This document shows positions 55,308-64,000 of a stretch of DNA of 64,000 bases, piece after piece (within the stretch, counting starts at the first letter, position 1; each line of letters starts with the position of its first letter). The translations under genes and the position numbers were made by a program. Under the pieces are notes generated by a model, which was given only the letters and a program-made list of their open reading frames with translations, was not told the origin of the DNA and ran no database searches. Source of the stretch: Burkholderiaceae bacterium (lineage in GTDB: Bacteria > Pseudomonadota > Gammaproteobacteria > Burkholderiales > Burkholderiaceae_B); contig JAJOJF010000030.1 of the NCBI GenBank assembly GCA_021208885.1, positions 62,001 through 126,000 on the forward strand, read 5' to 3'.

Positions 55308-56409
55308 TGTCGGTGCTGCGTGCGGTGAGCAGGTCAGCCGCGCACTGTAACGCGAGCTCTAACTGTATGGGGCCATTGGTCAGGCTAAATGCTGCAGTCA
55401 ACCCCGCATCATAAAGTGCTTGATAGCCTTGACCCAGACTGCCGGCAAGTGCAATCACCGGCACCCCATGTGCCTTGGCTATCCGCATGACCCCCCACGG
55501 CGTCTTGCCCTGCAACGTCTGCGCATCCATGCGTCCTTCACCAGTAAACACCAGGTCAGCATCAGCGATCGCTTGTTCAAGATTTGCTAGTTCAGCGACC
55601 ACCTCAACGCCAGGCCGGGTGCTCGCACCCATCCAGGCCATGGCAGCGAAACCCAGGCCGCCAGCTGCACCAGCACCAGGGTCGTTCTGTCGGTCAGTTC
55701 CAGTTGTTTGTTTAGTTACTTCCGCGAAATGAGCCAGCGCTTGATCAAGCGCTTGTACCATCTCGGGCGTGGCGCCCTTTTGTGGGCCAAAGATGGCAGA
55801 GGCACCGTTTGCGCCGCACAAGGGGTTTCGCACGTCAGTGGCAACCACCATTTCAATGTCCGTCAATCTAGGGTCAAGGTCGCTCGCGTCGATGCTTTTA
55901 AGTCTTGCCAGCGCATGGCCGCCAGCAGGCAGTGGCTTGCCGGACTCGTCCAGAAATTTCATGCCCAATGCGCGCAGCATCCCAGCGCCTCCATCGTTGG
56001 TGGCTGACCCGCCAGCGGTTAGCACAATCCGCTTGGCGCCGACGTCTAGGGCGTTGATAAGGAGCTCACCCACGCCGTAGGTGTCGGCCTTTAGTGGGTC
56101 GCGGTCAGTTGGTGCAATGTGTTCGAGTCCGGCAGCGCTGGCCATCTCGATAATGGCGGTCCGTTCTGGCAACCATCCCCAGAACGCTTGTCGTTGCCTG
56201 CCAAGCGCGTCAGCGACAGTTTGTTGCCTTCTCTGGCCTGCGGTGACCGCTAGAACAGCGTCTAGCGTGCCCTCGCCACCATCAGCCATGGGCACGCACC
56301 TGATATCTGCATCAGGCATGACAACCCGTATACCTGATGCAATCGCCTGCGCCACATTGGCAGCTGAGAGGCTTTCTTTAAAAGAGTCAGGAGCAATGAC
56401 GATCTTCAC
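55270..56409 (-). CDS. Glycerate kinase (GarK/GlxK family)
   Basis: 379 residues from GTG 56409 ([16 protein letters not shown]), the family N-terminus; an ATG at 56436 would add nine residues. [49 protein letters not shown] and [26 protein letters not shown] are family blocks. It phosphorylates D-glycerate to 2-phosphoglycerate (or 3-phosphoglycerate). It comes just after the nucleoside-recognition gene in a minus-strand unit and may serve glyoxylate/tartronate assimilation. Confidence 0.9.
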   Translation of the reverse strand: MKIVIAPDSFKESLSAANVAQAIASGIRVVMPDADIRCVPMADGGEGTLDAVLAVTAGQRRQQTVADALGRQRQAFWGWLPERTAIIEMASAAGLEHIAPTDRDPLKADTYGVGELLINALDVGAKRIVLTAGGSATNDGGAGMLRALGMKFLDESGKPLPAGGHALARLKSIDASDLDPRLTDIEMVVATDVRNPLCGANGASAIFGPQKGATPEMVQALDQALAHFAEVTKQTTGTDRQNDPGAGAAGGLGFAAMAWMGASTRPGVEVVAELANLEQAIADADLVFTGEGRMDAQTLQGKTPWGVMRIAKAHGVPVIALAGSLGQGYQALYDAGLTAAFSLTNGPIQLELALQCAADLLTARSTDIIRLWMAAHQSY

Positions 56410-56419
56410 GCTTAAGTGC

Positions 56420-57649
56420 TCATCCAAAAAAGGCATAGCATGCCAGAATTGCCGCCGTGATGCCCGCAAAATCCGCCACCAAGGCACAACCGACTGCATG
56501 TCTGGCTCGCTGTATGCCGACAGCGCCGAAATACACCGCCAGCACGTAGAAGGTTGTCTCAGTGCTGCCCTGCAGTGTCGCTGCCAGTAGCCCCGCAAAA
56601 CTATCAACGCCATGAAACTGCATGGTTTCAATCATCATCGCCCGCGCAGCGCTGCCAGATAGGGGTTTCATAAGAGCCGTGGGCAGTCCGTCAATAAATC
56701 GGGTGTCGCCATCGACGAGCTCAACGATCCACCGAACTGTCTCCAACACGAAATCCAGAGCGCCTGAACTACGCAAAATGCCGATGGCACACAACATCGC
56801 CACCAGGTAAGGCAGCAGATCCTTGGCAATATCAAACCCTTGCTTGGCGCCGTCTATAAACGCTTCATAAACCGCCACCTTGCGCCACGCACCCACCACG
56901 AGAAATAGGGCAATGACGCCCAACAGGGCCAAGTTGCCAGTCAGGCTTGAAACATGAGCCAAGGTCGCCGCTGATAACGAAGCTGCGCCAGCCATAATGG
57001 TCGCCAACACCAAGGCGGTGGCGCCAAGCCATAGCAGCACGACTGGATCGTGCAGCTTGAGTCGCTGCATAAACGCGACTGCCAGTAGGCCGGCTACCGT
57101 GGATGCGCCAGTGGCCACTAGAATCGGCAGGAACACCAGTGTCGGGTCAGGCGCGCCTTGCTGTAGTCGATACATAAAAATGGTCACGGGCAAAATAGTC
57201 AGCGCTGACGTGTTTAGCACCAGAAACAGGATCTGTGCGTTGGTGGCAACCGTGGGGTTAGGGTTTAAGGTTTGCAGCTCACGCATTGCTCGCAAGCCCA
57301 CGGGTGTCGCCGCGTTATCAAGCCCAAGCCCATTGGCTGCAAAGTTCATGGTGATAAGACCCAAAGCGGGATGACCACGAGGGACTTCGGGCATCAGACG
57401 GGCAAACAAGGGTGAAAGCCAGCGACCCAAGGTTTGAACCAGTCCGGCGAGCTCGGCAATGCGCAGCAAGCCGAGCCAAAGGGTTAGCGTGCCAAACAGC
57501 ACAATCATGACATTGACCGAGAGTTTGGCCATGTCAAATAGGCTAGTGACTATGCGGTTAAATACGTCAGCATCACCGAGCCAAAGCCATTGTGCAACCC
57601 CGGCTGCCATGCCGCCGAGGATGAAGGCTAACCAGAGAACATTAAGCAT
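56420..57649 (-). CDS. Nucleoside-recognition (GATE) domain membrane protein, fused SpmA/SpmB type
   Basis: 409 residues, many hydrophobic helices, with two gate-like halves: LGLITMNFAANGLGLDNAATPVGLRAM (SpmA-like) and FIDGLPTALMKPLSGSAARAMM with HGVDSFAGLLAATLQGSTETTFYVLAVYFG (SpmB-like). In spore formers SpmA and SpmB are separate; the fused form is widespread in non-sporulating proteobacteria with unknown substrate. It lies between gloA and glycerate kinase on the minus strand. Confidence 0.85.
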   Translation of the reverse strand: MLNVLWLAFILGGMAAGVAQWLWLGDADVFNRIVTSLFDMAKLSVNVMIVLFGTLTLWLGLLRIAELAGLVQTLGRWLSPLFARLMPEVPRGHPALGLITMNFAANGLGLDNAATPVGLRAMRELQTLNPNPTVATNAQILFLVLNTSALTILPVTIFMYRLQQGAPDPTLVFLPILVATGASTVAGLLAVAFMQRLKLHDPVVLLWLGATALVLATIMAGAASLSAATLAHVSSLTGNLALLGVIALFLVVGAWRKVAVYEAFIDGAKQGFDIAKDLLPYLVAMLCAIGILRSSGALDFVLETVRWIVELVDGDTRFIDGLPTALMKPLSGSAARAMMIETMQFHGVDSFAGLLAATLQGSTETTFYVLAVYFGAVGIQRARHAVGCALVADFAGITAAILACYAFFG

Positions 57650-57672
57650 TGCTCTGGCTTTTTTGCAGAGGC

Positions 57673-58062
57673 TTAAGCAGCCTTGCGCTCGATGAATTCA
57701 ATTTTGTAACCGTCAGGATCTTCAACGAAGGCAATAACGGTTTGGCCATGTTTCATCGGCCCCGCCTCACGCGTAACCTTGCCGCCTTTTTGGCGGACCA
57801 TGTCACAGGCTTTGGCTGCATTGTCAACCTGCAATGCGATATGCCCATAAGCATCACCGAGGTTGTACTTCTCAGTATCCCAATTGTGGGTCAGTTCAAT
57901 GACGGTGCCCTTGTCTTCATCGTCGTAGCCAACAAACGCCAAGGTAAAACGTCCTTCAGGGTAGTCTTTCTTGCGCAACAGGCGCATGCCAAGCACATTG
58001 GTGTAGAAATCCAACGACCGATCAAGGTTACCCACGCGCAACATGGTATGCAGAATTCGCAT
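57673..58062 (-). CDS. gloA: Lactoylglutathione lyase (glyoxalase I)
   Basis: 129 residues. It isomerises the methylglyoxal-glutathione hemithioacetal to S-lactoylglutathione. Metal ligands fit the nickel-type enzyme: His5 (LHTMLRV), Glu near 56 (TVIELTHNW), His near 74 (GHIALQV) and Glu near 122 (YKIEFIER). Length and motifs match E. coli GloA. It lies 25 bases after the metallopeptidase gene in the same run. Confidence 0.93.
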   Translation of the reverse strand: MRILHTMLRVGNLDRSLDFYTNVLGMRLLRKKDYPEGRFTLAFVGYDDEDKGTVIELTHNWDTEKYNLGDAYGHIALQVDNAAKACDMVRQKGGKVTREAGPMKHGQTVIAFVEDPDGYKIEFIERKAA

Positions 58063-58087
58063 TGCGAGCCTCCGTGTTTAGTTGTGC

Positions 58088-58912
58088 CTATGATAACGCC
58101 GGGGTGTCGCCAGGCGACAGCCCCTTCAGTGCTCTGTAGGCTTTCAGATAATCCGGGCAAATGGCTTTGACCTCATCCCAGAATGCCGGACTGTGGTTCA
58201 TTTGACGCAGGTGAGCCAATTCGTGCGCGATTACATAGTCAATAATCGGCACCTCAAAATGAATCAAACGCCAGTTAAGACTGATCTTGCCCTCGACCGT
58301 GCATGAACCCCAGCGACCCGTGGCTGAGGATAGGCGCCAACTTTTGGGTCTGAGTCCGGTACTTGACGCAAAATAATCGAGACGTTCGGCAAAGCACGCT
58401 TTCGCTTGTTTTTGTAGCCACCCTTGTGCCAAGTCACGTACTTGTTCAGTATCACTGTCAGGAGGCAATGGCAGCCAAAGGCGATCGCCATGCTTTGGCA
58501 TGTCTGTCGAGCCGTCAAACCACACTTGGCCGCGTGCATTTGGATCTTCGTGTGTGCTGCACTGAAGTTCAATGCCTCTGCCCAGATAAGCGACAACGCC
58601 GCCAGAGCGCCAGTTCGATTGTGTCTGTTGCCGCTTTTGCTGGCGTACTTGCAGCATTTGGGTTTTTTTTAGGACCCAGTCGAATTTCTCGATGACGGCC
58701 AGATCAATTTGCTGCAACGAGACCCAGCTTGGTGCGGTTACCTTAAGCCCTTGCTCTGACACAGTCAGGCCAATGGATCGACGTCGGGAACGTTGTAACG
58801 TGAACACCAGTCGAATGCCGTTGTGCTCAAGCATACGCTCATGGCGTCCAATGCCTGGGCGTGATCTCGGTTCGGGAGCCGGTGCTGGGTCTAGATTGAA
58901 TGCTAGTTGCAT
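58088..58912 (-). CDS. YgjP-like zinc metallopeptidase (DUF45/SprT-related)
   Basis: 274 residues from ATG 58912 (MQLAFNLDPAPAPEPRSR); the frame is open to 58948. The zinc motif HELAHLRQMNHSPAFWDEV (HExxH plus downstream His) lies near residues 225-243, with GRWGSCTVEGKISLNWRL before it, the YgjP/DUF45 signature. The physiological substrate is unknown. The position between plsC and gloA is the same as I recall in Alcaligenaceae. Confidence 0.85.
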   Translation of the reverse strand: MQLAFNLDPAPAPEPRSRPGIGRHERMLEHNGIRLVFTLQRSRRRSIGLTVSEQGLKVTAPSWVSLQQIDLAVIEKFDWVLKKTQMLQVRQQKRQQTQSNWRSGGVVAYLGRGIELQCSTHEDPNARGQVWFDGSTDMPKHGDRLWLPLPPDSDTEQVRDLAQGWLQKQAKACFAERLDYFASSTGLRPKSWRLSSATGRWGSCTVEGKISLNWRLIHFEVPIIDYVIAHELAHLRQMNHSPAFWDEVKAICPDYLKAYRALKGLSPGDTPALS

Positions 58913-58948
58913 GATGTGAATCTTAGCCCGCCCGCGTTCTAAATCCAA

Positions 58949-59668
58949 TCAATCTCGCGCTCGCCGCATGGACTTCATTTGTTCTTCTATCCACGCGTAG
59001 ACCTTGTCGTTCAGTTCCTCAGGCGTTAAGCCATCCGGGTAAATCAACTCGCCAATGCGCACAGTGATGACACCAGGCTTTTTGCTGAATGAATTGCGTG
59101 GCCAGAATTCACCCGCATTTAGCGCAATCGGCACGATGGGTGTGTTGGTGCGGCTTGCCAACAACGCGCCGCCCATCTTGAAGCGTCCCATTTTGCCGGG
59201 CGCGATACGGGTTCCCTCGGGAAACAATATCGGCCAGCGGCCCTCATCTAGGCGCTGCTGACCGATTTGAACCACTTGCTCAAAGGCTTCTTTGCCCTTT
59301 GAACGGTCTATCGGGATCATGCGCAGCAGTGCCAGCCCCCATCCAAAGAATGGGATTCGATGCAATTCTCGCTTGTACACAAAGCACACTTCGCGTGGCA
59401 GGTGGCTTGGCAGAAACAGGGTTTCCCAGGCAGATTGATGCTTGGACAGCACGATAGCTGGGCCATTTGGTAGATTTTCAGCGCCCTCAATGCGCCAACG
59501 CAGGCCACAGATGACTTTCGCGCCCCAGGTTGCGAGCCACGGCCAACCGATGGTAATGCGATAGCGCCAGTGCAGGGGCAGGGGAGCTGCAAGCAAGGTC
59601 ACAAATGCATAGGGTATGACAGTGATGATGAGAAACAGGTAGTAAGCACTGGCTCTAAGTGCGTTCAT
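58949..59668 (-). CDS. plsC: 1-acyl-sn-glycerol-3-phosphate acyltransferase PlsC
   Basis: 239 residues, membrane-bound, acylating lysophosphatidate to phosphatidate. The catalytic box is KHQSAWETLF, so the usual HX4D reads HX4E; this variant is familiar from Burkholderiales homologues. FPEGTRI and NTPIVPIALNAG are the other acyltransferase blocks. An N-terminal hydrophobic stretch anchors it. It overlaps the gmhB end by four bases. Confidence 0.9.
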   Translation of the reverse strand: MNALRASAYYLFLIITVIPYAFVTLLAAPLPLHWRYRITIGWPWLATWGAKVICGLRWRIEGAENLPNGPAIVLSKHQSAWETLFLPSHLPREVCFVYKRELHRIPFFGWGLALLRMIPIDRSKGKEAFEQVVQIGQQRLDEGRWPILFPEGTRIAPGKMGRFKMGGALLASRTNTPIVPIALNAGEFWPRNSFSKKPGVITVRIGELIYPDGLTPEELNDKVYAWIEEQMKSMRRARD

Positions 59669-60213
59669 GCGCTCGTTTCCTCGGCAAGGATCTGATCAAC
59701 CACGTCAGCCAAGTCTTTGCCAAATCGGGTGTTGGCAGGCAGTTCAGCTGATTGGCGGGATTTGAGGCCATTGCCTGTTTCAACTAGCCATGGCGTGCAG
59801 CCAGCTGCAGCGCTGGCTTTAAGATCACGCAAAGAGTCGCCTACAGCCGGCACGCCATCCAAACTCGTGTCGAACCGTCGTGCAATCTCGTTAAACATGC
59901 CTGGAGAGGGCTTGCGGCAGGCGCAATCATCGTCAGGCCCGTGAGGACATACAAAAAAAGCATCAATTGAACCGCCGAGTGGACGTAACAGTTCACGGCA
60001 TTTCAGGTGCATGGCGTTTAAGGTGGCTGCGTCAAAGAAACCGCGCGCAAGTCCAGACTGGTTAGATGCGACCACTACTTTCCAGCCAGCGCGCGATAGG
60101 CGCGCGATTGCTTCAAGGCTGCCAGGCAGTGGATGCCACTCATCCGGATGTTTGACGTAATCGTCGCTGTCGACGTTGATGACGCCATCACGGTCAAGAA
60201 TGATGAGCTTCAC
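59665..60213 (-). CDS. gmhB: D-glycero-beta-D-manno-heptose-1,7-bisphosphate 7-phosphatase GmhB
   Basis: HAD phosphatase of 182 residues in ADP-heptose synthesis for LPS core. The nucleophile motif is LDRDGVINVDS. VVASNQSGLARGFF is motif II. The zinc loop is CPHGPDDDCACRKP (Cys, His, Cys, Cys). The C-terminal VGDSLRDLKASAAAGC is motif IV. It overlaps both glyS and plsC by four bases, implying coupled translation. Confidence 0.92.
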   Translation of the reverse strand: MKLIILDRDGVINVDSDDYVKHPDEWHPLPGSLEAIARLSRAGWKVVVASNQSGLARGFFDAATLNAMHLKCRELLRPLGGSIDAFFVCPHGPDDDCACRKPSPGMFNEIARRFDTSLDGVPAVGDSLRDLKASAAAGCTPWLVETGNGLKSRQSAELPANTRFGKDLADVVDQILAEETSA

Positions 60214-62345
60214 GCTGCAAGCCTGGAAATATCTGCCACCTGGTTCATAACCTGATGCAGTCGCGCCAGTAAGGCCAGGCGGTTTTGGCGAACGGCTGGA
60301 TCGTCAGCCATCACCATGACCTCATCAAAAAAGCGATCCACGGGCTGGCGTAACTGAGCCATGACAGTCAGCGCCGATGCGTATTGGGCTTTGGCCAGGT
60401 GGCCCTCAATTTCCGGCGCCAAGTTGTTTAGCTGATGGGCTAGATCGATTTCTGCTGCTTCTGTCAGGGCTGCGATGTCAAGTGAAACCGACAAGTCCTC
60501 GGCTTTTTTCAGCAGATTGCCAATACGCTTGTTGGCAGCTGCCAGGCTAGGTGCTGCCTCCGAAGTTTTAAAGTCCTGTGCCGCGGCAATGCGGGCGACC
60601 ACCTCGTGAAGCGCAACATCGAGCGCAAAGACGGCTTCGACGGCTTCACGATCGGCTGATGCCAGCAATTGGTTGCGGTAGCGTTCACGCACAAAGGCAC
60701 TGACTTCAGCCACGGTGTTTGGCGCGAGCCCAAGGCTTTGGTCAAAGGTGCTAAACGCCCGGGCAAGCAAAGCTTCAAGGGTCAGTGTGTGATCGGCCTG
60801 AAGTTTCAGATAGCCGCCGTCGCGCAATTGCTCGAATGCACTGATAAGCCCTAGAGCTGCACGCCGCAGGCCAAACGGGTCACGCTCACCTGTGGGCGCC
60901 AAACCAATGCCCCAAATGCCAACCAGCGTCTCGGCCCGGTCAGCCATAAAGAGGATGGCCCCAGGCAAGTCCGCCGCAGTCACGACCGCAGGCCAGCGTA
61001 TTTGGTATTGATTGGCAATCGCTTTGGCCACTGGCTCAGGTTCGCCGTCAGCCTGTGCGTAATAGCTGCCCATCACGCCTTGTAGTTCGGGGAATTCACC
61101 GACCATCAGAGTGGTGAGGTCAGCTTTTGCCAACAGTGCCGCCCGGTCAGCCAGATGGGTATCTGCATTGAGTGTGCGTGCCAGCCAGTCAGCGATCTGC
61201 CGGACACGTTCAATGCGCACACGCTGCGTGCCAAGCTTGTTGTGATAGACGATGTGTTCCAGGAGGGGCAGCCGCTCGGCGAGCTTTTCTTTCTTGTCAG
61301 TCAGAAAGAAAAACTCGGCATCCGCGAGTCGGGGACGCACCACGCGTTCATTGCCAGAAATGATGGCACTCGGATCAGAGATCGGCATGTTGCTCACGAT
61401 AAGAAACCAATGGGTCAGCTTCGCCGTGGCAGCGTCAAATAATGGGAAATACTTCTGGTTCAGGCGCATGGTCAGAATCAGGCATTCTGAGGGCACGGCC
61501 AGAAAGCGCTCCTCGAACTGTCCCACGTAGATAGCGGGGGCTTCGACCAATGCAGTGACTTCATCAAGCAGCGCGTCAACGGCGGGGTCATCCCCCAATG
61601 AGGCGCCAAGGGCTTTCGCTTGCTTTTGAAGTTGCGCGTCGATGATTGCGCGCCGACCTTCGAAGCTTGCGGTGACATGCCCCTGGTCTGCGAGCTGCTT
61701 CTCGTAGCTGTCAGCCGAGCCAATTTCAATTGGATCAGTGCACAGGAATCGATGGCCCAGCGTCGTGCGGCCAGCGTCGAGCCCGAGCACGTGTGCCGGC
61801 AGTATGGTGTCACCATGCAAGACAATCAGCGCATGGGCTGGGCGCACAAAGTTCACGCTGGTCTTGCCGTCAGCGAGTTGATAGCGCATCACTTTGGGGA
61901 TGGGCAGTTGTTCAATCGCAAGTTCAATCACCGACCCAATGATTTCAGCCAGACGAGCGCCGGGCGCTATCCCTTGGGCAACCAGATAGGCCTGCTTGCC
62001 ATCGTCGATTTGAGTCAAGTCACTGGCACTCAGGTGGTCCAGCCCTTTTGCAGCGAGTTTCTTTACGAGCGCAGCAGTTGGCTGGCCTTCAGTGTCCAAA
62101 CCCACTTTAACTGGCATCAGTTTTTCAGAAAACGCCTGATCGGCGGCTGTGTCTAGCACATTGGTGATGTGCACAGCCAAACGCCTCGGTGTTGAAAACG
62201 GTGTGACGGCGCTATCGTCAGACAAGAGGCCTTTGTCCTTCAAGCCTGCGGCAATGCCTTGAGCAAACGCAGAGCCCAAGCGTTGCAGTGCTTTGGGTGG
62301 CAGTTCTTCGGTAAAGAGCTCAACGAGCAAGGGAGCGTGACTCAT
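60210..62345 (-). CDS. glyS: Glycyl-tRNA synthetase beta subunit
   Basis: 711 residues (E. coli 689), the anticodon-binding and tRNA-recognition subunit of the heterotetrameric enzyme. The N-terminus [16 protein letters not shown] and the interior [33 protein letters not shown] are family signatures. It overlaps glyQ by four bases (62342-62345), ensuring equal subunit synthesis. Confidence 0.95.
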   Translation of the reverse strand: MSHAPLLVELFTEELPPKALQRLGSAFAQGIAAGLKDKGLLSDDSAVTPFSTPRRLAVHITNVLDTAADQAFSEKLMPVKVGLDTEGQPTAALVKKLAAKGLDHLSASDLTQIDDGKQAYLVAQGIAPGARLAEIIGSVIELAIEQLPIPKVMRYQLADGKTSVNFVRPAHALIVLHGDTILPAHVLGLDAGRTTLGHRFLCTDPIEIGSADSYEKQLADQGHVTASFEGRRAIIDAQLQKQAKALGASLGDDPAVDALLDEVTALVEAPAIYVGQFEERFLAVPSECLILTMRLNQKYFPLFDAATAKLTHWFLIVSNMPISDPSAIISGNERVVRPRLADAEFFFLTDKKEKLAERLPLLEHIVYHNKLGTQRVRIERVRQIADWLARTLNADTHLADRAALLAKADLTTLMVGEFPELQGVMGSYYAQADGEPEPVAKAIANQYQIRWPAVVTAADLPGAILFMADRAETLVGIWGIGLAPTGERDPFGLRRAALGLISAFEQLRDGGYLKLQADHTLTLEALLARAFSTFDQSLGLAPNTVAEVSAFVRERYRNQLLASADREAVEAVFALDVALHEVVARIAAAQDFKTSEAAPSLAAANKRIGNLLKKAEDLSVSLDIAALTEAAEIDLAHQLNNLAPEIEGHLAKAQYASALTVMAQLRQPVDRFFDEVMVMADDPAVRQNRLALLARLHQVMNQVADISRLAA

Positions 62346-63244
62346 GCGGCTTTGGCCTCGCTAGTGTTCAACATGGGAAATCCAAGGGCCTCACGGGAGT
62401 CGTAGTAGGCTTGGGCAACTGCACGTGACAGGTTCCGAATCCGACCAATGTAGGCCGCCCGTTCGGTCACGCTGATGGCGCCACGCGCATCGAGCAGGTT
62501 AAAGGTGTGTGCTGCTTTGAGCGTCGCTTCGTAAGCAGGCAGTGCCAGGGGCACTTCCATCAGACGCTTGGCCTGCGCCTCATAGTCATTAAAGTGCTGA
62601 AACAACACAGTGGCATTGGCATGCTCGAAGTTGTAGGTGGATTGCTCGACTTCGTTTTGGTGAAACACATCCCGGTAAGTCAACCGATAGCCATCCCGAT
62701 CCGTCCAAATCAGGTCATAGACGCTTTCGACACCCTGCAAATACATGGCCAAGCGTTCAAGACCATAGGTGATTTCGCCAGTCGTCGGTGTGCAGTCGAT
62801 ACCGCCGACTTGCTGGAAGTAGGTGAATTGGGTGACTTCCATGCCGTTTAGCCAAACTTCCCAGCCAAGCCCCCAAGCACCTAGCGTGGGGTTTTCCCAG
62901 TCGTCTTCGACGAAGCGGATGTCATGCTTGGCGGGCTCAATGCCGATGGCTTTGAGAGAACCAATGTAGAGATCCAGGATGTCGGGCGGCGCAGGCTTGA
63001 GCACGACCTGATATTGGTAGTAGTGCTGCAGGCGATTTGGGTTCTCGCCGTAGCGACCGTCTTTGGGGCGACGCGAAGGTTGCACGTAGGCTGCTCGCCA
63101 AGGCTCTGGGCCGATCGCACGCAGAAATGTCGCCGTGTGCGAGGTGCCAGCACCAACTTCCATGTCATATGGCTGTAACAACGCACAGCCCTGTTGGTCC
63201 CAGTAGTCCTGCAAACGCAGGATGATTTGCTGAAAAGTAAGCAT
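62342..63244 (-). CDS. glyQ: Glycyl-tRNA synthetase alpha subunit
   Basis: 300 residues from ATG 63244 ([20 protein letters not shown]), the universal N-terminus of the family; the longer open frame to 63340 is not family-like. Class II motifs appear in [22 protein letters not shown] and [20 protein letters not shown]. It charges tRNA-Gly with GlyS. First gene of the long minus-strand run that reaches glycerate kinase. Confidence 0.95.
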   Translation of the reverse strand: MLTFQQIILRLQDYWDQQGCALLQPYDMEVGAGTSHTATFLRAIGPEPWRAAYVQPSRRPKDGRYGENPNRLQHYYQYQVVLKPAPPDILDLYIGSLKAIGIEPAKHDIRFVEDDWENPTLGAWGLGWEVWLNGMEVTQFTYFQQVGGIDCTPTTGEITYGLERLAMYLQGVESVYDLIWTDRDGYRLTYRDVFHQNEVEQSTYNFEHANATVLFQHFNDYEAQAKRLMEVPLALPAYEATLKAAHTFNLLDARGAISVTERAAYIGRIRNLSRAVAQAYYDSREALGFPMLNTSEAKAA

Positions 63245-63430
63245 TATGAGGATGAATCCAATCGTTTTGGGTGCTTGCCAAAGCGCGGCACTAGAAATCA
63301 GCTTAGCTGGACATTTTAGCGCGTGCGCCGTTGCGCTCACGCGTAGCGTCCGGATCGCCTATGATTTAGGGAATACCGAAAGTCAACAAACGCCCAATCA
63401 TTTATCAGGCGCGAAGCAACAGGAAATCAT

Positions 63431-64000
63431 ATGTCTGCACAAGAACTGGTTCTGACCGAAGAAAACAATGGGATTTTGCTGGTGACGATTAACCGTCCGG
63501 ATGCGCGCAACGCCATTAACTACGACACAGCAGTGCAGCTGGCACATGCCTTTGAGCGTCTGGATGCGGATCCGAACTTGCGCTTGGGTATTTTGACGGG
63601 CGCTGGCAAAGGCTTTAGCGCCGGCATGGACTTGAAAGACTTTGCCAAGTCACGTATTCGCCCAAAAGTAGCCAATCGTGGGTTTGCCGGCTTAAATGAG
63701 GCGCCGCCTGCCAAACCACTGATTGCAGCTGTCGAGGGATTTGCTTTGGCTGGTGGATTTGAAATGGTGTTGGCCTGTGACATGGTGGTGGCTGCCAAAG
63801 ATGCCAAGTTTGGTCTGCCAGAGGTCAAGCGAGGTCTGGTGCCGGGGTCGGGCGGTTTGTTGCGTTTGCCCCGACGGTTGCCTCACCCAGTGGCCATGGA
63901 GATGATCCTGACCGGTGACATGTTTAGCGCGCAGCGGGCTTATCAGTTTGGGCTTGTCAATGAGCTGACCGAGCCTGGTCAGGCCCTGGCTGGTGCGCTT
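63431..64000 (+). CDS. Enoyl-CoA hydratase/isomerase family protein (3' truncated by window edge)
   Basis: Crotonase-fold protein, 190 codons visible. ATG 63431 has AGGAAA 5 bases upstream. The oxyanion-hole segments are GAGKGFSAGMDL and EGFALAGGFEMVLACD. Catalytic glutamates are likely in GGFEM and LPEVKRGLVPGSGG. It hydrates or isomerises an acyl-CoA. It is divergent from glyQ across 186 bases and continues beyond the window. Confidence 0.9.
   Translation, partial: MSAQELVLTEENNGILLVTINRPDARNAINYDTAVQLAHAFERLDADPNLRLGILTGAGKGFSAGMDLKDFAKSRIRPKVANRGFAGLNEAPPAKPLIAAVEGFALAGGFEMVLACDMVVAAKDAKFGLPEVKRGLVPGSGGLLRLPRRLPHPVAMEMILTGDMFSAQRAYQFGLVNELTEPGQALAGAL

Noticed and set aside
61620-62156. 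178-codon plus-strand frame inside glyS
   Set aside because: Lies wholly within an essential, well-conserved gene on the other strand; no start signal.

Overview
The window looks like a contiguous chromosomal segment of a betaproteobacterium, most likely Burkholderiales of the Alcaligenaceae type. The reasons are the amgK-murU pair divergent from lptD-surA-rsmA, the glyQ-glyS-gmhB-plsC-metallopeptidase-gloA run, and several Bug/TctC-type periplasmic binding proteins, which are abundant in that family. This is inferred from gene content and order; no rRNA, tRNA, CRISPR array, phage or insertion sequence was found. Composition is moderately GC-rich, and no island of clearly foreign codon use stands out.

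Layout. 1-1.5 kb: end of a NitT/TauT-type ABC importer. 1.5-5.1 kb: a Kef-type antiporter and an AspT-type exchanger. 5.3-9.9 kb: a complete branched-chain-amino-acid-type ABC operon (livJ-H-M-G-F type). 9.9-17.4 kb: a GntR regulator divergent from a catabolic cluster (ThDP enzyme, zinc dehydrogenase, SDR, orphan TctC protein with a frameshift, secreted metallo-beta-lactamase-fold protein, hydroxyacid dehydrogenase). 17.5-21.7 kb: KTSC-domain protein, aldehyde dehydrogenase, a frameshifted zinc-ribbon protein, and an acetylpolyamine-amidohydrolase-like, nucleosidase and HIT protein run. 22-30.3 kb: a tripartite tricarboxylate transporter (TctC-B-A) followed by a 2-oxoglutarate dioxygenase, a LeuC/LeuD-type hydro-lyase, an isocitrate-lyase-family C-C lyase and a LacI regulator. 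Identical palindromes in front of tctC and in front of lacI suggest a self-contained regulon for import and cleavage of a substituted di- or tricarboxylate. This is the best candidate for an undescribed pathway.

30.4-39.7 kb is a mixed set: CDP-diacylglycerol pyrophosphatase-like protein, UMF1-type MFS protein, two AhpD-like proteins, an SDR with a non-canonical active site, RfaH, diaminopropionate ammonia-lyase, a parvulin, AzlCD, a DsbA-like protein and a thioesterase. 39.7-44.2 kb is an RND efflux pair plus a small membrane protein. 44.4-48 kb carries a renalase-like flavoprotein, a DapA-family protein, an RraA-family protein and an SDR with two compensating frameshifts. 47.9-63.3 kb is core envelope and translation biology: murU-amgK (peptidoglycan recycling), lptD-surA-rsmA (outer-membrane biogenesis and 16S rRNA methylation), glycerate kinase, and glyQS with gmhB and plsC. 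The window ends inside an enoyl-CoA hydratase gene.

A recurring oddity is five one-base indels in short homopolymers in four genes (tctC-like, zinc-ribbon, tctA, SDR). Each breaks an otherwise well preserved reading frame, so sequencing or assembly error must be separated from genuine gene decay before any of these loci is called dead.
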